A stretch of 34,600 bases of DNA. Origin: a virus. The position numbers and the translations under genes are program-made. Of the stretch, positions 15,963 through 23,763 are shown one piece after another. The notes under the pieces were generated by a model. It saw only the letters and a program-made list of their open reading frames with translations, had not been told where the DNA came from and did no database searches. The stretch lies in the IMG/VR virus record IMGVR_UViG_3300048927_000167, positions 1 through 34,600 of that record. One strand, given 5' to 3'. Numbering within the stretch: position 1 is the first letter of the stretch; every line of letters starts with the position of its first letter.

Positions 15963-17000
15963 TTATTCAGCGAATTTAACGCCGTCGATTAGCGCCACCT
16001 TGCCGTAGTCCTCAACAACGAAATCGTCATTGCTCGACTGATACGTTGCAATGCGGTTGTAGTGCGGCTCCTCCTGGATGTGGCGGCGCATCCCGCCGCG
16101 CTGGTAGTACACCGACAGGTTTTTGAACGAGGTGATAAGCACCACATCATCTGGAATGTACGGCGCCAGAAACGTCGGCAGGCCGCCCACTTTTTCTGCG
16201 CTGACGATGAGCTGGCCCGCAATGCCCTCAGAGTTAGGATTGGTCTGACTCAGTGCGTTCAGGCGCGGGAAATTGATGGACGTCATAAGGTCTGACGGCA
16301 TAATTACCACCAGATCCGGGGCGCGGCGGTGCCATGGCTCCAGCAGGCTGTTTTTGACGTCATAAACCAGCGCATCCAGGCTGCCATAGTTGCCACGGGC
16401 AACAATTTTATTGTCTTCATCACGCGAGGTAAGCGTTGCGCCGCTCATGATGCGGTGGCTGGCTTCATCACGGATTTTCTGGAGCCAGCCGGCCCCGCAG
16501 TCCTGCAGCAGGGGGTATTTTGTAACATCAGACGCTTCAGAATAGCTTTCGCCGTTCCAGCCAATCATCATGCGATCGAGCGCAATCTGGCGCGCATTTG
16601 CCGCGCTGACCAGCGACTGAAAAGCCGGATCAAATGCCCACGCATCGAGCTGCTCATACGACAGCATCGTGTCGTAGTTCGTTTTGCGGCAGCGATAGTT
16701 TTGCGGCTCCTTGCCGTGGTTATCGCGTGGGTTGCGGCGCACAGATCCATCACTGGTATTGTTTGTGCTGGCAATCGGCCCTTTACTGCCGATCTGAATT
16801 TTCTGCCCTTCCTGTTTATTCACAGGAAAAACGTTGATCCGCTTCATAAACTCGTCGCTCTCCATAGAGGCGGCTTCGAGTTTCTGCTGCACAGACGGCG
16901 CGACATTAAACGTTTTGCTGATGTCATCACGATGGACGCCGTTCAGCTGTGCCTGTCGGGCGAGATACTGGTTAAATAGGACTCGGGTTTCGTTTTCCAT
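15963..17000 (-). CDS. N: Major capsid protein gpN
   Basis: A 345-residue HK97-fold major capsid protein of the P2 N family. The N-terminus ENETRVLFNQYLARQAQLNG, the segment DRMMIGWNGESYSE, and PDLVVIMPSDLMTS are typical. In P2 the first 31 residues are removed by the gpO protease; the corresponding site would be near residue 30 here, around TFNVAPSVQQ. It follows O and precedes M in the P2 order. Length agrees with P2 N (357). Confidence 0.95.
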   Translation of the reverse strand: MENETRVLFNQYLARQAQLNGVHRDDISKTFNVAPSVQQKLEAASMESDEFMKRINVFPVNKQEGQKIQIGSKGPIASTNNTSDGSVRRNPRDNHGKEPQNYRCRKTNYDTMLSYEQLDAWAFDPAFQSLVSAANARQIALDRMMIGWNGESYSEASDVTKYPLLQDCGAGWLQKIRDEASHRIMSGATLTSRDEDNKIVARGNYGSLDALVYDVKNSLLEPWHRRAPDLVVIMPSDLMTSINFPRLNALSQTNPNSEGIAGQLIVSAEKVGGLPTFLAPYIPDDVVLITSFKNLSVYYQRGGMRRHIQEEPHYNRIATYQSSNDDFVVEDYGKVALIDGVKFAE

Positions 17001-17032
17001 TTTATATCCTGCTGATCTGTTTTCAGGGCCGA

Positions 17033-17875
17033 TCAGTAATCGGCGAGACTGGCTGAGCCGTTGCCACCGGTTGAGGCGGGCCGCTGATTAAAATTGCTGT
17101 CCTGCTGCTGAAGCTGCGAGCGCAGTACGTTCAGGTCGTTGGTCAGTTTCGTGATCGCCTGTTTGTCGCTGCTGCGCTCCTGCTGCAGATTGCTGAACTG
17201 GTCCAGCAGATCCGCATGGGCCTGCGCTACGTGCTCAACCGCGCCGCGAATCTGGCTGAATTCCTGGCTATCAGTGCGGCGGGATTTTCCGATCATTTCC
17301 ATGACACGGGAAAACCACTGTTTGCCCTCATCAGCCTGCTGCTGATTCAACTGCACTAGCTCCGCCTCCATCGCCTCAGTGAACATCGCAGACTCACCAG
17401 ACTGGTTAGCAAACGTCATCACTGCAGCTCGCTGCTGAGCCGTAAATTTCAGACGTTCCGTGCCCAGGCTGGCGGGCGTATCGGTCATTGCCAGACCGCC
17501 GAGGTAGGCACCACCCGTGGCGGGAAACTGCGGGATAATTTCAACGCTGGAATAGATTTTTTTGCCGTCCGCTGCGAGCTGCGTCATTCGATCAGTGGGT
17601 TCGATCTCCGCATACAGCGCAGCACGGCCAGATAACGCTCCCTCAGTAATATCCTCCGCGCTCAGGGCAACAACATCGCCCATTGCACTGAAATCACTGC
17701 CGGGGAACGGCGACAGGTAGTGCTCAATATTGACGCGCGCCCCGTAGAGCGTCGGGTTGTAGCTCTGCGCCATCTGGAAAACCTGATCGCGGGTTATTTC
17801 GCGCCCGTCAACTGTTACGCCTGACACTGCGATGCGAAATTTTTTGCGCGCTGGTTTTTTGGTTCCGTCTGCCAT
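17033..17875 (-). CDS. O: Capsid scaffold and protease gpO
   Basis: A 280-residue protein combining a serine protease (N-terminal) and a scaffold (C-terminal). P2 gpO uses Asp19, His48 and Ser107. The matching positions here are the Asp in VTVDGREI, the His in VNIEHYL and a Ser in KKIYSSVEI. From about residue 170 onward the protein is helical and Gln-rich (QQEAD-like, ending with LNVLRSQLQQQDSNFNQ), consistent with scaffolding. It is the first gene of the head operon and diverges from P. Confidence 0.93.
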   Translation of the reverse strand: MADGTKKPARKKFRIAVSGVTVDGREITRDQVFQMAQSYNPTLYGARVNIEHYLSPFPGSDFSAMGDVVALSAEDITEGALSGRAALYAEIEPTDRMTQLAADGKKIYSSVEIIPQFPATGGAYLGGLAMTDTPASLGTERLKFTAQQRAAVMTFANQSGESAMFTEAMEAELVQLNQQQADEGKQWFSRVMEMIGKSRRTDSQEFSQIRGAVEHVAQAHADLLDQFSNLQQERSSDKQAITKLTNDLNVLRSQLQQQDSNFNQRPASTGGNGSASLADY

Positions 17876-17946
17876 GTTTTCACCTGTTGTCGGTCATTTC
17901 GTAAACATGATTACAGAGTGGCCAGCCCAGCCTCAACGCGGTTTTG

Positions 17947-17966
17947 TTGTCGCAGAACAGCCAGAC
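17947..17966. promoter_or_regulatory. Ogr box between divergent O and P
   Basis: TTGT-N12-AGAC with flanks TTTTGTTGTC, GAAC and GCCAGACCC, the same arrangement as at 1705-1724. The centre is about 73 bp upstream of P and 82 bp upstream of O. For P, a GATACT at 17998-18003 is a fitting -10 and the box would sit close to -55. One box of this near-symmetric kind could serve both directions. Confidence 0.7.
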
Positions 17967-18029
17967 CCAAAAGCGCGCGATGCGGTTTCGCGCGCGGGAT
18001 ACTCTGCCCGCAGTTAAACCGGAGGGCAG

Positions 18030-19760
18030 ATGATTCAGGATGCATTTGTGCGGCTTCGAGCCAAACAGCTCTACTGGCAGGGATACCCTCCAGCTGAGAT
18101 TGCGCGGCTGATGGGTATCAGTCAGAACACGATTTACTCATGGAAAAATCGCGACGTATGGGACGAAACGACGCCGATCCAGCGCGTCACACAGTCGATG
18201 GATGCACGCCTCTGCCAGCTGACCAATAAAGACAAAAAAAGTGGCGGTGATTTCAAAGAGATCGACCTGCTGACACGGCAGCTGAAAAAACTGGATACAG
18301 GCCAGGGCAGCGTCGTGACGGGTAAAACGCAGAAAAAACGCAAACAGAAAAACCATTTTACCGATGCGCAGATTGATGCGCTGCGCACGCGCATTACTGA
18401 CTCACTTGCATGGCATCAGCGCGGCTGGTACGAGCAGCAGGATCAGCGTAACCGCATGATCCTGAAATCCCGCCAGATTGGTGCCACTTGGTATTTTGCC
18501 CGCGAGGCGCTGCTGCGCGCACTGCGCACCGACGTCAAACATGAGTACCAGCGCAATCAGATATTCCTGTCAGCATCGCGCCGGCAGGCGCATCAGTTTC
18601 GCGGGTTTATTCAGCGCATCGCCGAGGAGGTGGATGTAGAGCTGAAGGGCGGCGACAAAATTGTGCTATCAAACGGCGCGGAACTGCATTTCCTCGGCAC
18701 GTCGGCAGCAACGGCGCAGTCGTATACCGGAAACCTGTTTTTTGATGAATTTTTCTGGGTGGGCAATTTTGCTAACCTGCGCAAAGTTGCCGGCGCCATG
18801 GCGACCCTTAAGGGGCTGACTCGCACCTATTTTTCCACGCCATCGAGTGAAACGCACGAGGCGTACCCGTTCTGGACAGGCCAGCGCTGGAATGAAAAGC
18901 GCGCGAAATCACAGCGTCAGGAGTTCGATACATCCTGGAAAACGCTAAAGAGCGGCCTGCTCTGCCCGGATAAAACCTGGCGTCAGATCGTCACGATTCA
19001 GGACGCAGTTGAACACGGCTGGGAATATACCGACGTTGACGAAATCCGCGACGAAAACAGCCCGGATGAGTTCCAGAATCTCTACATGTGCGAGTTCGTT
19101 AAAGACGGCGAAAGCGCATTCATCCTCAACCAGCTGTTTGCCTGCAGCGTGGATGGTTACGACGAATGGCCGGACTGGAAACCATTCGCCGCCCGGCCCG
19201 CAGGTGACCGCGAGGTCTGGCTGGGATATGACGCGAACGGCAGCAGCGGCAACGGCGACAGCGGTGCGCTGGTCGCCGTTCTGCCGCCGCAGGTGCCCGG
19301 CGGGCGGTTTCGTACCATTGAGACTAAACAGCTGCGCGGCATGGAGTACGAGGAACAAGCCAGAGAGATCGAGCTGTTTACCATGAAATATAACGTTAAA
19401 CACATCGCCATTGATGGCACTGGTGTCGGCGATGCGGTCTGGCAGATCGTTAAAAACTTTTTCCCTCTGGCGGTCTGCTATCAGATGAACGTCACATCAA
19501 AACGCGCCCTGGTCCTGAAAATGCTACAGCTCATTCGTGCTGGCCGCTGGGAATACGATCGCAGCGAGCAGGCACTGGTGAGGGCGTTCAACGCTATCCG
19601 GCGCATTAAAACACCAGGCGGCATCATGACCTATGACGCTGACCGCGCGCGCGGCATCAGCCATGGCGATCTCGCGTGGGCGAATATGCTCGCGATCATT
19701 AATGAGCCGATTGGCCGCGAGAATGGCGGCGGCGGTGGCGGTTTTGCAATGGAGTGGTAA
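18030..19760 (+). CDS. P: Terminase large subunit gpP
   Basis: A 576-residue DNA-packaging motor. Residues about 20-40 form a helix-turn-helix (YPPAEIARLMGISQNTIYSW). The ATPase has the P2-type Walker A variant SRQIGATW (147-154) and Walker B LFFDE (236-240). The C-terminal nuclease carries acidic residues in WLGYDANG and HIAIDGTGVGDAV. Length agrees with P2 P (590). A GGAGGGCAG precedes the ATG. It works with M to cut at cos and pump DNA through portal Q. Confidence 0.95.
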   Translation: MIQDAFVRLRAKQLYWQGYPPAEIARLMGISQNTIYSWKNRDVWDETTPIQRVTQSMDARLCQLTNKDKKSGGDFKEIDLLTRQLKKLDTGQGSVVTGKTQKKRKQKNHFTDAQIDALRTRITDSLAWHQRGWYEQQDQRNRMILKSRQIGATWYFAREALLRALRTDVKHEYQRNQIFLSASRRQAHQFRGFIQRIAEEVDVELKGGDKIVLSNGAELHFLGTSAATAQSYTGNLFFDEFFWVGNFANLRKVAGAMATLKGLTRTYFSTPSSETHEAYPFWTGQRWNEKRAKSQRQEFDTSWKTLKSGLLCPDKTWRQIVTIQDAVEHGWEYTDVDEIRDENSPDEFQNLYMCEFVKDGESAFILNQLFACSVDGYDEWPDWKPFAARPAGDREVWLGYDANGSSGNGDSGALVAVLPPQVPGGRFRTIETKQLRGMEYEEQAREIELFTMKYNVKHIAIDGTGVGDAVWQIVKNFFPLAVCYQMNVTSKRALVLKMLQLIRAGRWEYDRSEQALVRAFNAIRRIKTPGGIMTYDADRARGISHGDLAWANMLAIINEPIGRENGGGGGGFAMEW

Positions 19761-20813
19761 GTGAAAAAGAAAAAATTCAGCGGTGGAGCTGCCACTGCGC
19801 AAAATCAGGATCAGATAGCTGATGCACTGAAAAACGATGTAAAAATGTCGGCATTCACGTTTGATGGCCCCTACCCGGTCAGCAGCTCCCGCGACCTGCT
19901 CGATAACATGTATTGCGCTGATAATGGCCGATATTTTGAAACGCCTGTAAGTTTTTACGGGCTGGCGCGGTCTATGGGCCTTTCACCGTGGCATGAGTCT
20001 GCGTTGTATTTTAAACGCAACGTTTTAACCGGCTGTTTCATCCCGCATAAATTGCTCTCGCGTCAGGCGTTCTCTGCATTTGCGCTCGACTGGTTTGTAT
20101 TTGGCAATGGCTATCTCGAAATGCGCGGGAACCGTTTGGGCGGCCAAATGGGATTCCGGCACTCGCTGGCTAAATACACCCGGCGCGGCAGTGACCTGGA
20201 CAACTACTGGTTTGTTGAGCAGTGGCAGGCAGAGCACCAGTTTACCCCCGGCAGCGTTTGCCATGTGCTCAACCCCGATATTCATCAGGAGGTTTACGGG
20301 CTGCCGGAATACATGTCGGCCCTGCTCGCCGCCGCGCTCTCTCATGCTGCTGACTCATTCCGTAAACTCTATTACGACAACGGCTCGCACGCGGGCTGCA
20401 TCGTCTACGTAGGCGCAGGCCAGATCGATGAGAAAAGCATGGAGGCTGTAAAAAATACATTGACCGGCGCACGCGGGCGCGGGGCGTTCAAAAACCTGCT
20501 GCTGCACGCACCCGGCGGCGGCAAAGATGGTGTCCAGATTTTGCCGTTCAGCCAGATCACAGCGAAAGATGAGTTTGTGAATATCAAAGGGGTTTCCCGC
20601 GACGATATGCTGGCTGCTCACCGCGTACCACCGCAACTGATGGGCGCCATGCCGGACGGTAATGGATCATTCGGCGACATTGAAAAAGCAGCGCGGGTTT
20701 ATGCCATCAACGAACTGACCCCGACAATGGAGGCGCTGAAACATGTCAATGAATGGCTCGGCGAGGAGGTGATCCGGTTCAATTCCTATGCCCTGCTCGA
20801 CCAGACGAAATAG
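19761..20813 (+). CDS. Q: Portal protein gpQ
   Basis: A 350-residue portal protein of the P2 Q family. Typical stretches are FTFDGPYPVSSSRDLLDNM, WHESALYFKRNVLTG, FGNGYLEMRGNRLG and DMLAAHRVPPQLMG. It starts at a GTG that directly follows the P stop, within GGTAAGTG. Length agrees with P2 Q (344). It lies next to cos, as in P2. Confidence 0.95.
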   Translation: MKKKKFSGGAATAQNQDQIADALKNDVKMSAFTFDGPYPVSSSRDLLDNMYCADNGRYFETPVSFYGLARSMGLSPWHESALYFKRNVLTGCFIPHKLLSRQAFSAFALDWFVFGNGYLEMRGNRLGGQMGFRHSLAKYTRRGSDLDNYWFVEQWQAEHQFTPGSVCHVLNPDIHQEVYGLPEYMSALLAAALSHAADSFRKLYYDNGSHAGCIVYVGAGQIDEKSMEAVKNTLTGARGRGAFKNLLLHAPGGGKDGVQILPFSQITAKDEFVNIKGVSRDDMLAAHRVPPQLMGAMPDGNGSFGDIEKAARVYAINELTPTMEALKHVNEWLGEEVIRFNSYALLDQTK

Positions 20814-20821
20814 AATGATGC

Positions 20822-20840
20822 GCCGGTCAGCCTGACCGGC
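20822..20840 (+). terminator. Hairpin after portal gene
   Basis: GCCGGTCAG-C-CTGACCGGC is a perfect nine-base inverted repeat eight bases after the Q stop. No T run follows (CATCC), so it would be a weak terminator or an mRNA-stabilising hairpin rather than a classical intrinsic terminator. Confidence 0.5.
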
Positions 20841-21026
20841 CATCCTCCAGCCATTCCGCGACAACATCTAATCAAACACCATTAAATCGCCTCAGCGCCA
20901 CGCTGCTCGCGTCAAAATTCTGACGCCGACGGATACCGGCACCACCCCGAAAACCCCGCACGATTGACCAAATCGCTCCCAAAACCCCGATCTGAGCTTA
21001 CCCCCCCCCTACGCCCCCCTTTGCGC

Positions 21027-21045
21027 GGGCTTTCCCCCCCGCACC
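21027..21045. other. cos: cos-like packaging site
   Basis: GGGCTTTCCCCCCCGCACC, read on the opposite strand, begins GGTGCGGGG and ends GAAAGCCC. It agrees at 15 of 19 positions with the P2 cohesive end GGCGAGGCGGGGAAAGCAC as I recall it. It lies about 210 bases beyond Q, which is the P2 position of cos, within an unusual C-rich, gene-free stretch. If correct, the linear virion genome begins here with Q and ends here with the OLD gene. Confidence 0.7.
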
Positions 21046-21560
21046 TGCGCGCAGCAAACGCTTCATTTTTTGTGCAACAGATAACCTTCTTCTACCAAGA
21101 TATGGCAAGAGCTGAGCGGGAGAAAATCTTTTAAAATAAATGTGCAATTTTGTGCTGTTCCTTGCTTAAACGGAACCCAACTTAAGACCAATGTTAAGGC
21201 CAGCTTCCAGCCTTACGTTGAAGAGATAAATATCCACATTATGCAAATTAAAGGATTTATATACTATGGAAGAAATCAGTAACATTAACTAATGCTTAAA
21301 ATGCGTTGCTTGGCCAAATGAAAAAGCAAATACAAAAGCAATGCTAACCTCTAATGACAATATGAAAAGTCATATTGCTGCCTTTATAATTCCAACTAAC
21401 CCATCTAGTTGTTTATTAATGTAAAATAAATTGTCAACAGCTAAGCCCCCAAAACCACCTACCAAAAATGACACTATTCACATAAAGATTTCTTAGGTTA
21501 TCTGAGGTAGCATGTGGCGAGGAGTCACTCACGCATAATCGAAAATGGATAGATTTTATT
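21046..21560. other. AT-rich spacer between cos and the OLD gene
   Basis: This stretch is strongly AT-rich, unlike the C-rich sequence before it, and contains no intact gene that I can support. It includes small imperfect inverted repeats (GTTCC/GGAAC at 21157-21176, TAAGGC/GCCTTA at 21195-21215) and the minus-strand gene remnant listed separately. It presumably carries the promoter of the OLD gene, which I cannot place. Confidence 0.5.
21289..21474 (-). pseudogene. Remnant of a small two-helix membrane protein
   Basis: From a GTG at 21474 the minus strand encodes 34 residues (MSFLVGGFGGLAVD..., ending VGIIKAAI), then TGA at 21370-21372, then in the same frame 26 more residues (LFILSLEVSIAFVFAFSFGQ...) to a TAG. 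Read through as Trp, the TGA would lie in a continuous hydrophobic helix. Two hydrophobic segments split by one stop codon suggest a decayed small membrane protein diverging from the OLD gene. The GTG start has no clear ribosome site. I do not recognise a family, and chance cannot be excluded in AT-rich DNA. Confidence 0.35.
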
Positions 21561-23411
21561 ATGAAAATTGCACAGCTAAAACTTACTAACTTCCGTAGTT
21601 ACAGAGATATAACAGTGGATTTTTCTGACGATTTCAACGTTGTTATTGGCAGGAACGATATAGGGAAATCCACGATACTTGAGGCTTTAGAAATTTTTTT
21701 CAACAATGAAATAATTAAAGTCGATATAAATGACTGTAATGTTTATTGTGAAGAAAAAAAGATGTCTATTCAAGTTTCCTTTATCCCAGACAAGCACTCT
21801 TATACAATTGATACAATACCTACAAATTTTAAAGATGAGTTTCTTTTAGACGACAAAGAATGGATTACCATAAAGAAATCATGGGACTGCTCTAAAGAGA
21901 AATTAAGCGCTGCATGTCTTAAAACAACAATGATATCTTATTATCCAATAAATTTCTCTACACCTCTGGTTAACCTTAAAATAACGGAATTAAGAAAAAT
22001 TTTAACTGATGATTATTCATCAGTACTCAATGTAGAAACCGTTAAGAAAAATACTAGCTCGCAAATTAGACAAGCTATCTACAATGCCACAGAAAATCTA
22101 ACTTTAGGCGTTACTGAGATAGATATAGACAAAGAAGATGGAAAGAAAATATGGGGTGCACTGCAAAGTGACTTGCCCTTATTTTTCTTATTCCAGTCCG
22201 ACAGAGAAAATAAAGACTCTGATAAAGAAGTTCAAAGCCCCTTAAGGACAATAACAAAGACGGCGATTGCCGAACTTGAAGATGAACTTGAGCGAGTTAA
22301 AGAAAAAATCGTAGCCAAAGCAATTCAAATTGGCAATGATACCATTGAAAAACTAAAAGAAATGAGTCCGGAAATTGCAAATGAACTCACCCCAGAAATG
22401 TCGAACAAGGCATGGGATACACTGTTTTCTTTCTCATTCAATTGCGATGATGGAATTCCCGTCAATAAAAGAGGAAGTGGCGTAAGACGGCTTATATTAT
22501 TAAATTATTTTCGTGCGGAAGCCGAAAGAAAAACTTTAGGTAACCGTAATGTTATCTATGCCATTGAGGAGCCAGAAACCTCACAACATCCTGAGTGGCA
22601 AGTTAAATTATTTCAAGCTCTTATGGACCTGCCCCAAAACCATAAAACTCAAGTTATTGTTACAACGCATAGCCCCTCTCTAGCTAGTCTGGCACCTATA
22701 GATAAGATTATATTTATCACAAAAGAAAACGGTTCAGTTTCTATTGAATGCAAGGAATCTGTCGATCTTGAAAAAGTTGTAACTACATTAGGTGTGCTTC
22801 CAGACATTCCAGCAGAAGTTAATAACCCCACACTAAAAGTTATATTATGCTTAGAAGGGCCAACAGACGTTGAATTTTTCGATAATGTAAGTACGGTGTT
22901 TGGAATTAATATTAATAATGACCCACGAATAATGTCAATATCATTAGGTGGCGGGACACTCAGGCACTGGGTTAATAAAAACTACTTGCGTAAATTAAAT
23001 CTCCCGGAAATACATATTTATGATAGAGATGTTAGTAAATATGCAGAAACCGTTCAAGAGGTTAACCTTAGAGCGAACTGCTGGGCTGCACAAACTTCAA
23101 TGTGGGAATTGGAAAATTATATTCATCCTAGCCTTTACTCCAGAGTCTATGCAACTCAAAACCCTTTCATTGACCTCACCTTAGACTGGAAAACATCGTG
23201 GTCCGATCGGGATATACCAACAGAACTATCAACATTCTTAAAAGCAGAAAAGCAGAATGGGAACCATTCAATTATGAATGAGGGTGCAAAAGCTATTAAG
23301 AATGTTTTTTCAAATAGCCTCTCAATACATATGAGTGAAGAGTTATTTAGAGACTTGAACGCATATGATGAAGTTAACGGTTGGTTTCAAAAGATTAAAT
23401 CACATTTTTAA
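21561..23411 (+). CDS. old: OLD-family ATPase/TOPRIM endonuclease
   Basis: A 616-residue overcoming-lysogenisation-defect nuclease, class 1 layout. N-terminal ABC-type ATPase: Walker A GRNDIGKST (30-38), signature-like RGSGVRRL (304-311), Walker B VIYAIEEPE (331-338), H-loop TTHSPS (His370). C-terminal TOPRIM: LEGPTDVEFF (Glu432, Asp436), IYDRD (Asp488, Asp490) and WELENY (515-520). All expected catalytic motifs seem present. P2 Old (586 residues) excludes lambda and kills recBC hosts; this protein lies in the same cos-proximal position and direction. No UvrD-like partner (GajB) follows, so it is not Gabija, and ATPase and TOPRIM are fused, unlike PARIS. Codon use is AT-rich compared with the phage. 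An anti-phage role is inferred. Confidence 0.92.
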   Translation: MKIAQLKLTNFRSYRDITVDFSDDFNVVIGRNDIGKSTILEALEIFFNNEIIKVDINDCNVYCEEKKMSIQVSFIPDKHSYTIDTIPTNFKDEFLLDDKEWITIKKSWDCSKEKLSAACLKTTMISYYPINFSTPLVNLKITELRKILTDDYSSVLNVETVKKNTSSQIRQAIYNATENLTLGVTEIDIDKEDGKKIWGALQSDLPLFFLFQSDRENKDSDKEVQSPLRTITKTAIAELEDELERVKEKIVAKAIQIGNDTIEKLKEMSPEIANELTPEMSNKAWDTLFSFSFNCDDGIPVNKRGSGVRRLILLNYFRAEAERKTLGNRNVIYAIEEPETSQHPEWQVKLFQALMDLPQNHKTQVIVTTHSPSLASLAPIDKIIFITKENGSVSIECKESVDLEKVVTTLGVLPDIPAEVNNPTLKVILCLEGPTDVEFFDNVSTVFGININNDPRIMSISLGGGTLRHWVNKNYLRKLNLPEIHIYDRDVSKYAETVQEVNLRANCWAAQTSMWELENYIHPSLYSRVYATQNPFIDLTLDWKTSWSDRDIPTELSTFLKAEKQNGNHSIMNEGAKAIKNVFSNSLSIHMSEELFRDLNAYDEVNGWFQKIKSHF

Positions 23412-23763
23412 AACTTACTCTTAGATGCTTTCATTCGAAAAAGCATTGGCGCACGCCACTTAATTAAATTAAATAAAAAGAGCTAACTAACTTAGCTCTT
23501 TTTACATTAAAATAAATTAAAAATCTGCCATTTTATTTATAAAGCAATGATTTATAAAGCTTTTATGTTAACAAATTATGTCGCCATTGGTTGAAAAAGT
23601 AAAATATCCATAAGTTAATTAGGCAATATTTTTCATTATATTAAATAACACGGCTAATTCAAAAAAAATATTTTCAGAGCAAACATGTATGATCCATTAC
23701 CTGAAGTTGGACTAGGATTTTAATTAACCTTAACTTTAATAATCAAAAAAATGGGTGTTATAA
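23412..23763. other. AT-rich intergenic spacer between OLD and KAP genes
   Basis: About 350 bases without a gene that I can support. It starts with a terminator (23476-23503) and then has very AT-rich DNA leading to the KAP gene start. The terminator indicates that the two accessory genes are separate transcription units. No promoter hexamers can be called with confidence. Confidence 0.5.
23476..23503 (+). terminator. Terminator after the OLD gene
   Basis: AAAAGAGCTA-ACTAACT-TAGCTCTTTTT forms a stem with a U tract on the plus strand and A-rich flank that would also serve the minus strand. It follows the OLD stop by about 65 bases. Confidence 0.85.

Noticed and set aside
18945-19403. 152-residue minus-strand open frame inside P
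   Set aside because: Antisense to the terminase nuclease domain, which has clear motifs on the plus strand.
21561-23411. Gabija or PARIS system
   Set aside because: Gabija needs a UvrD-like GajB partner, and PARIS has ATPase and TOPRIM on separate proteins; neither fits this fused, single OLD gene with no helicase neighbour.
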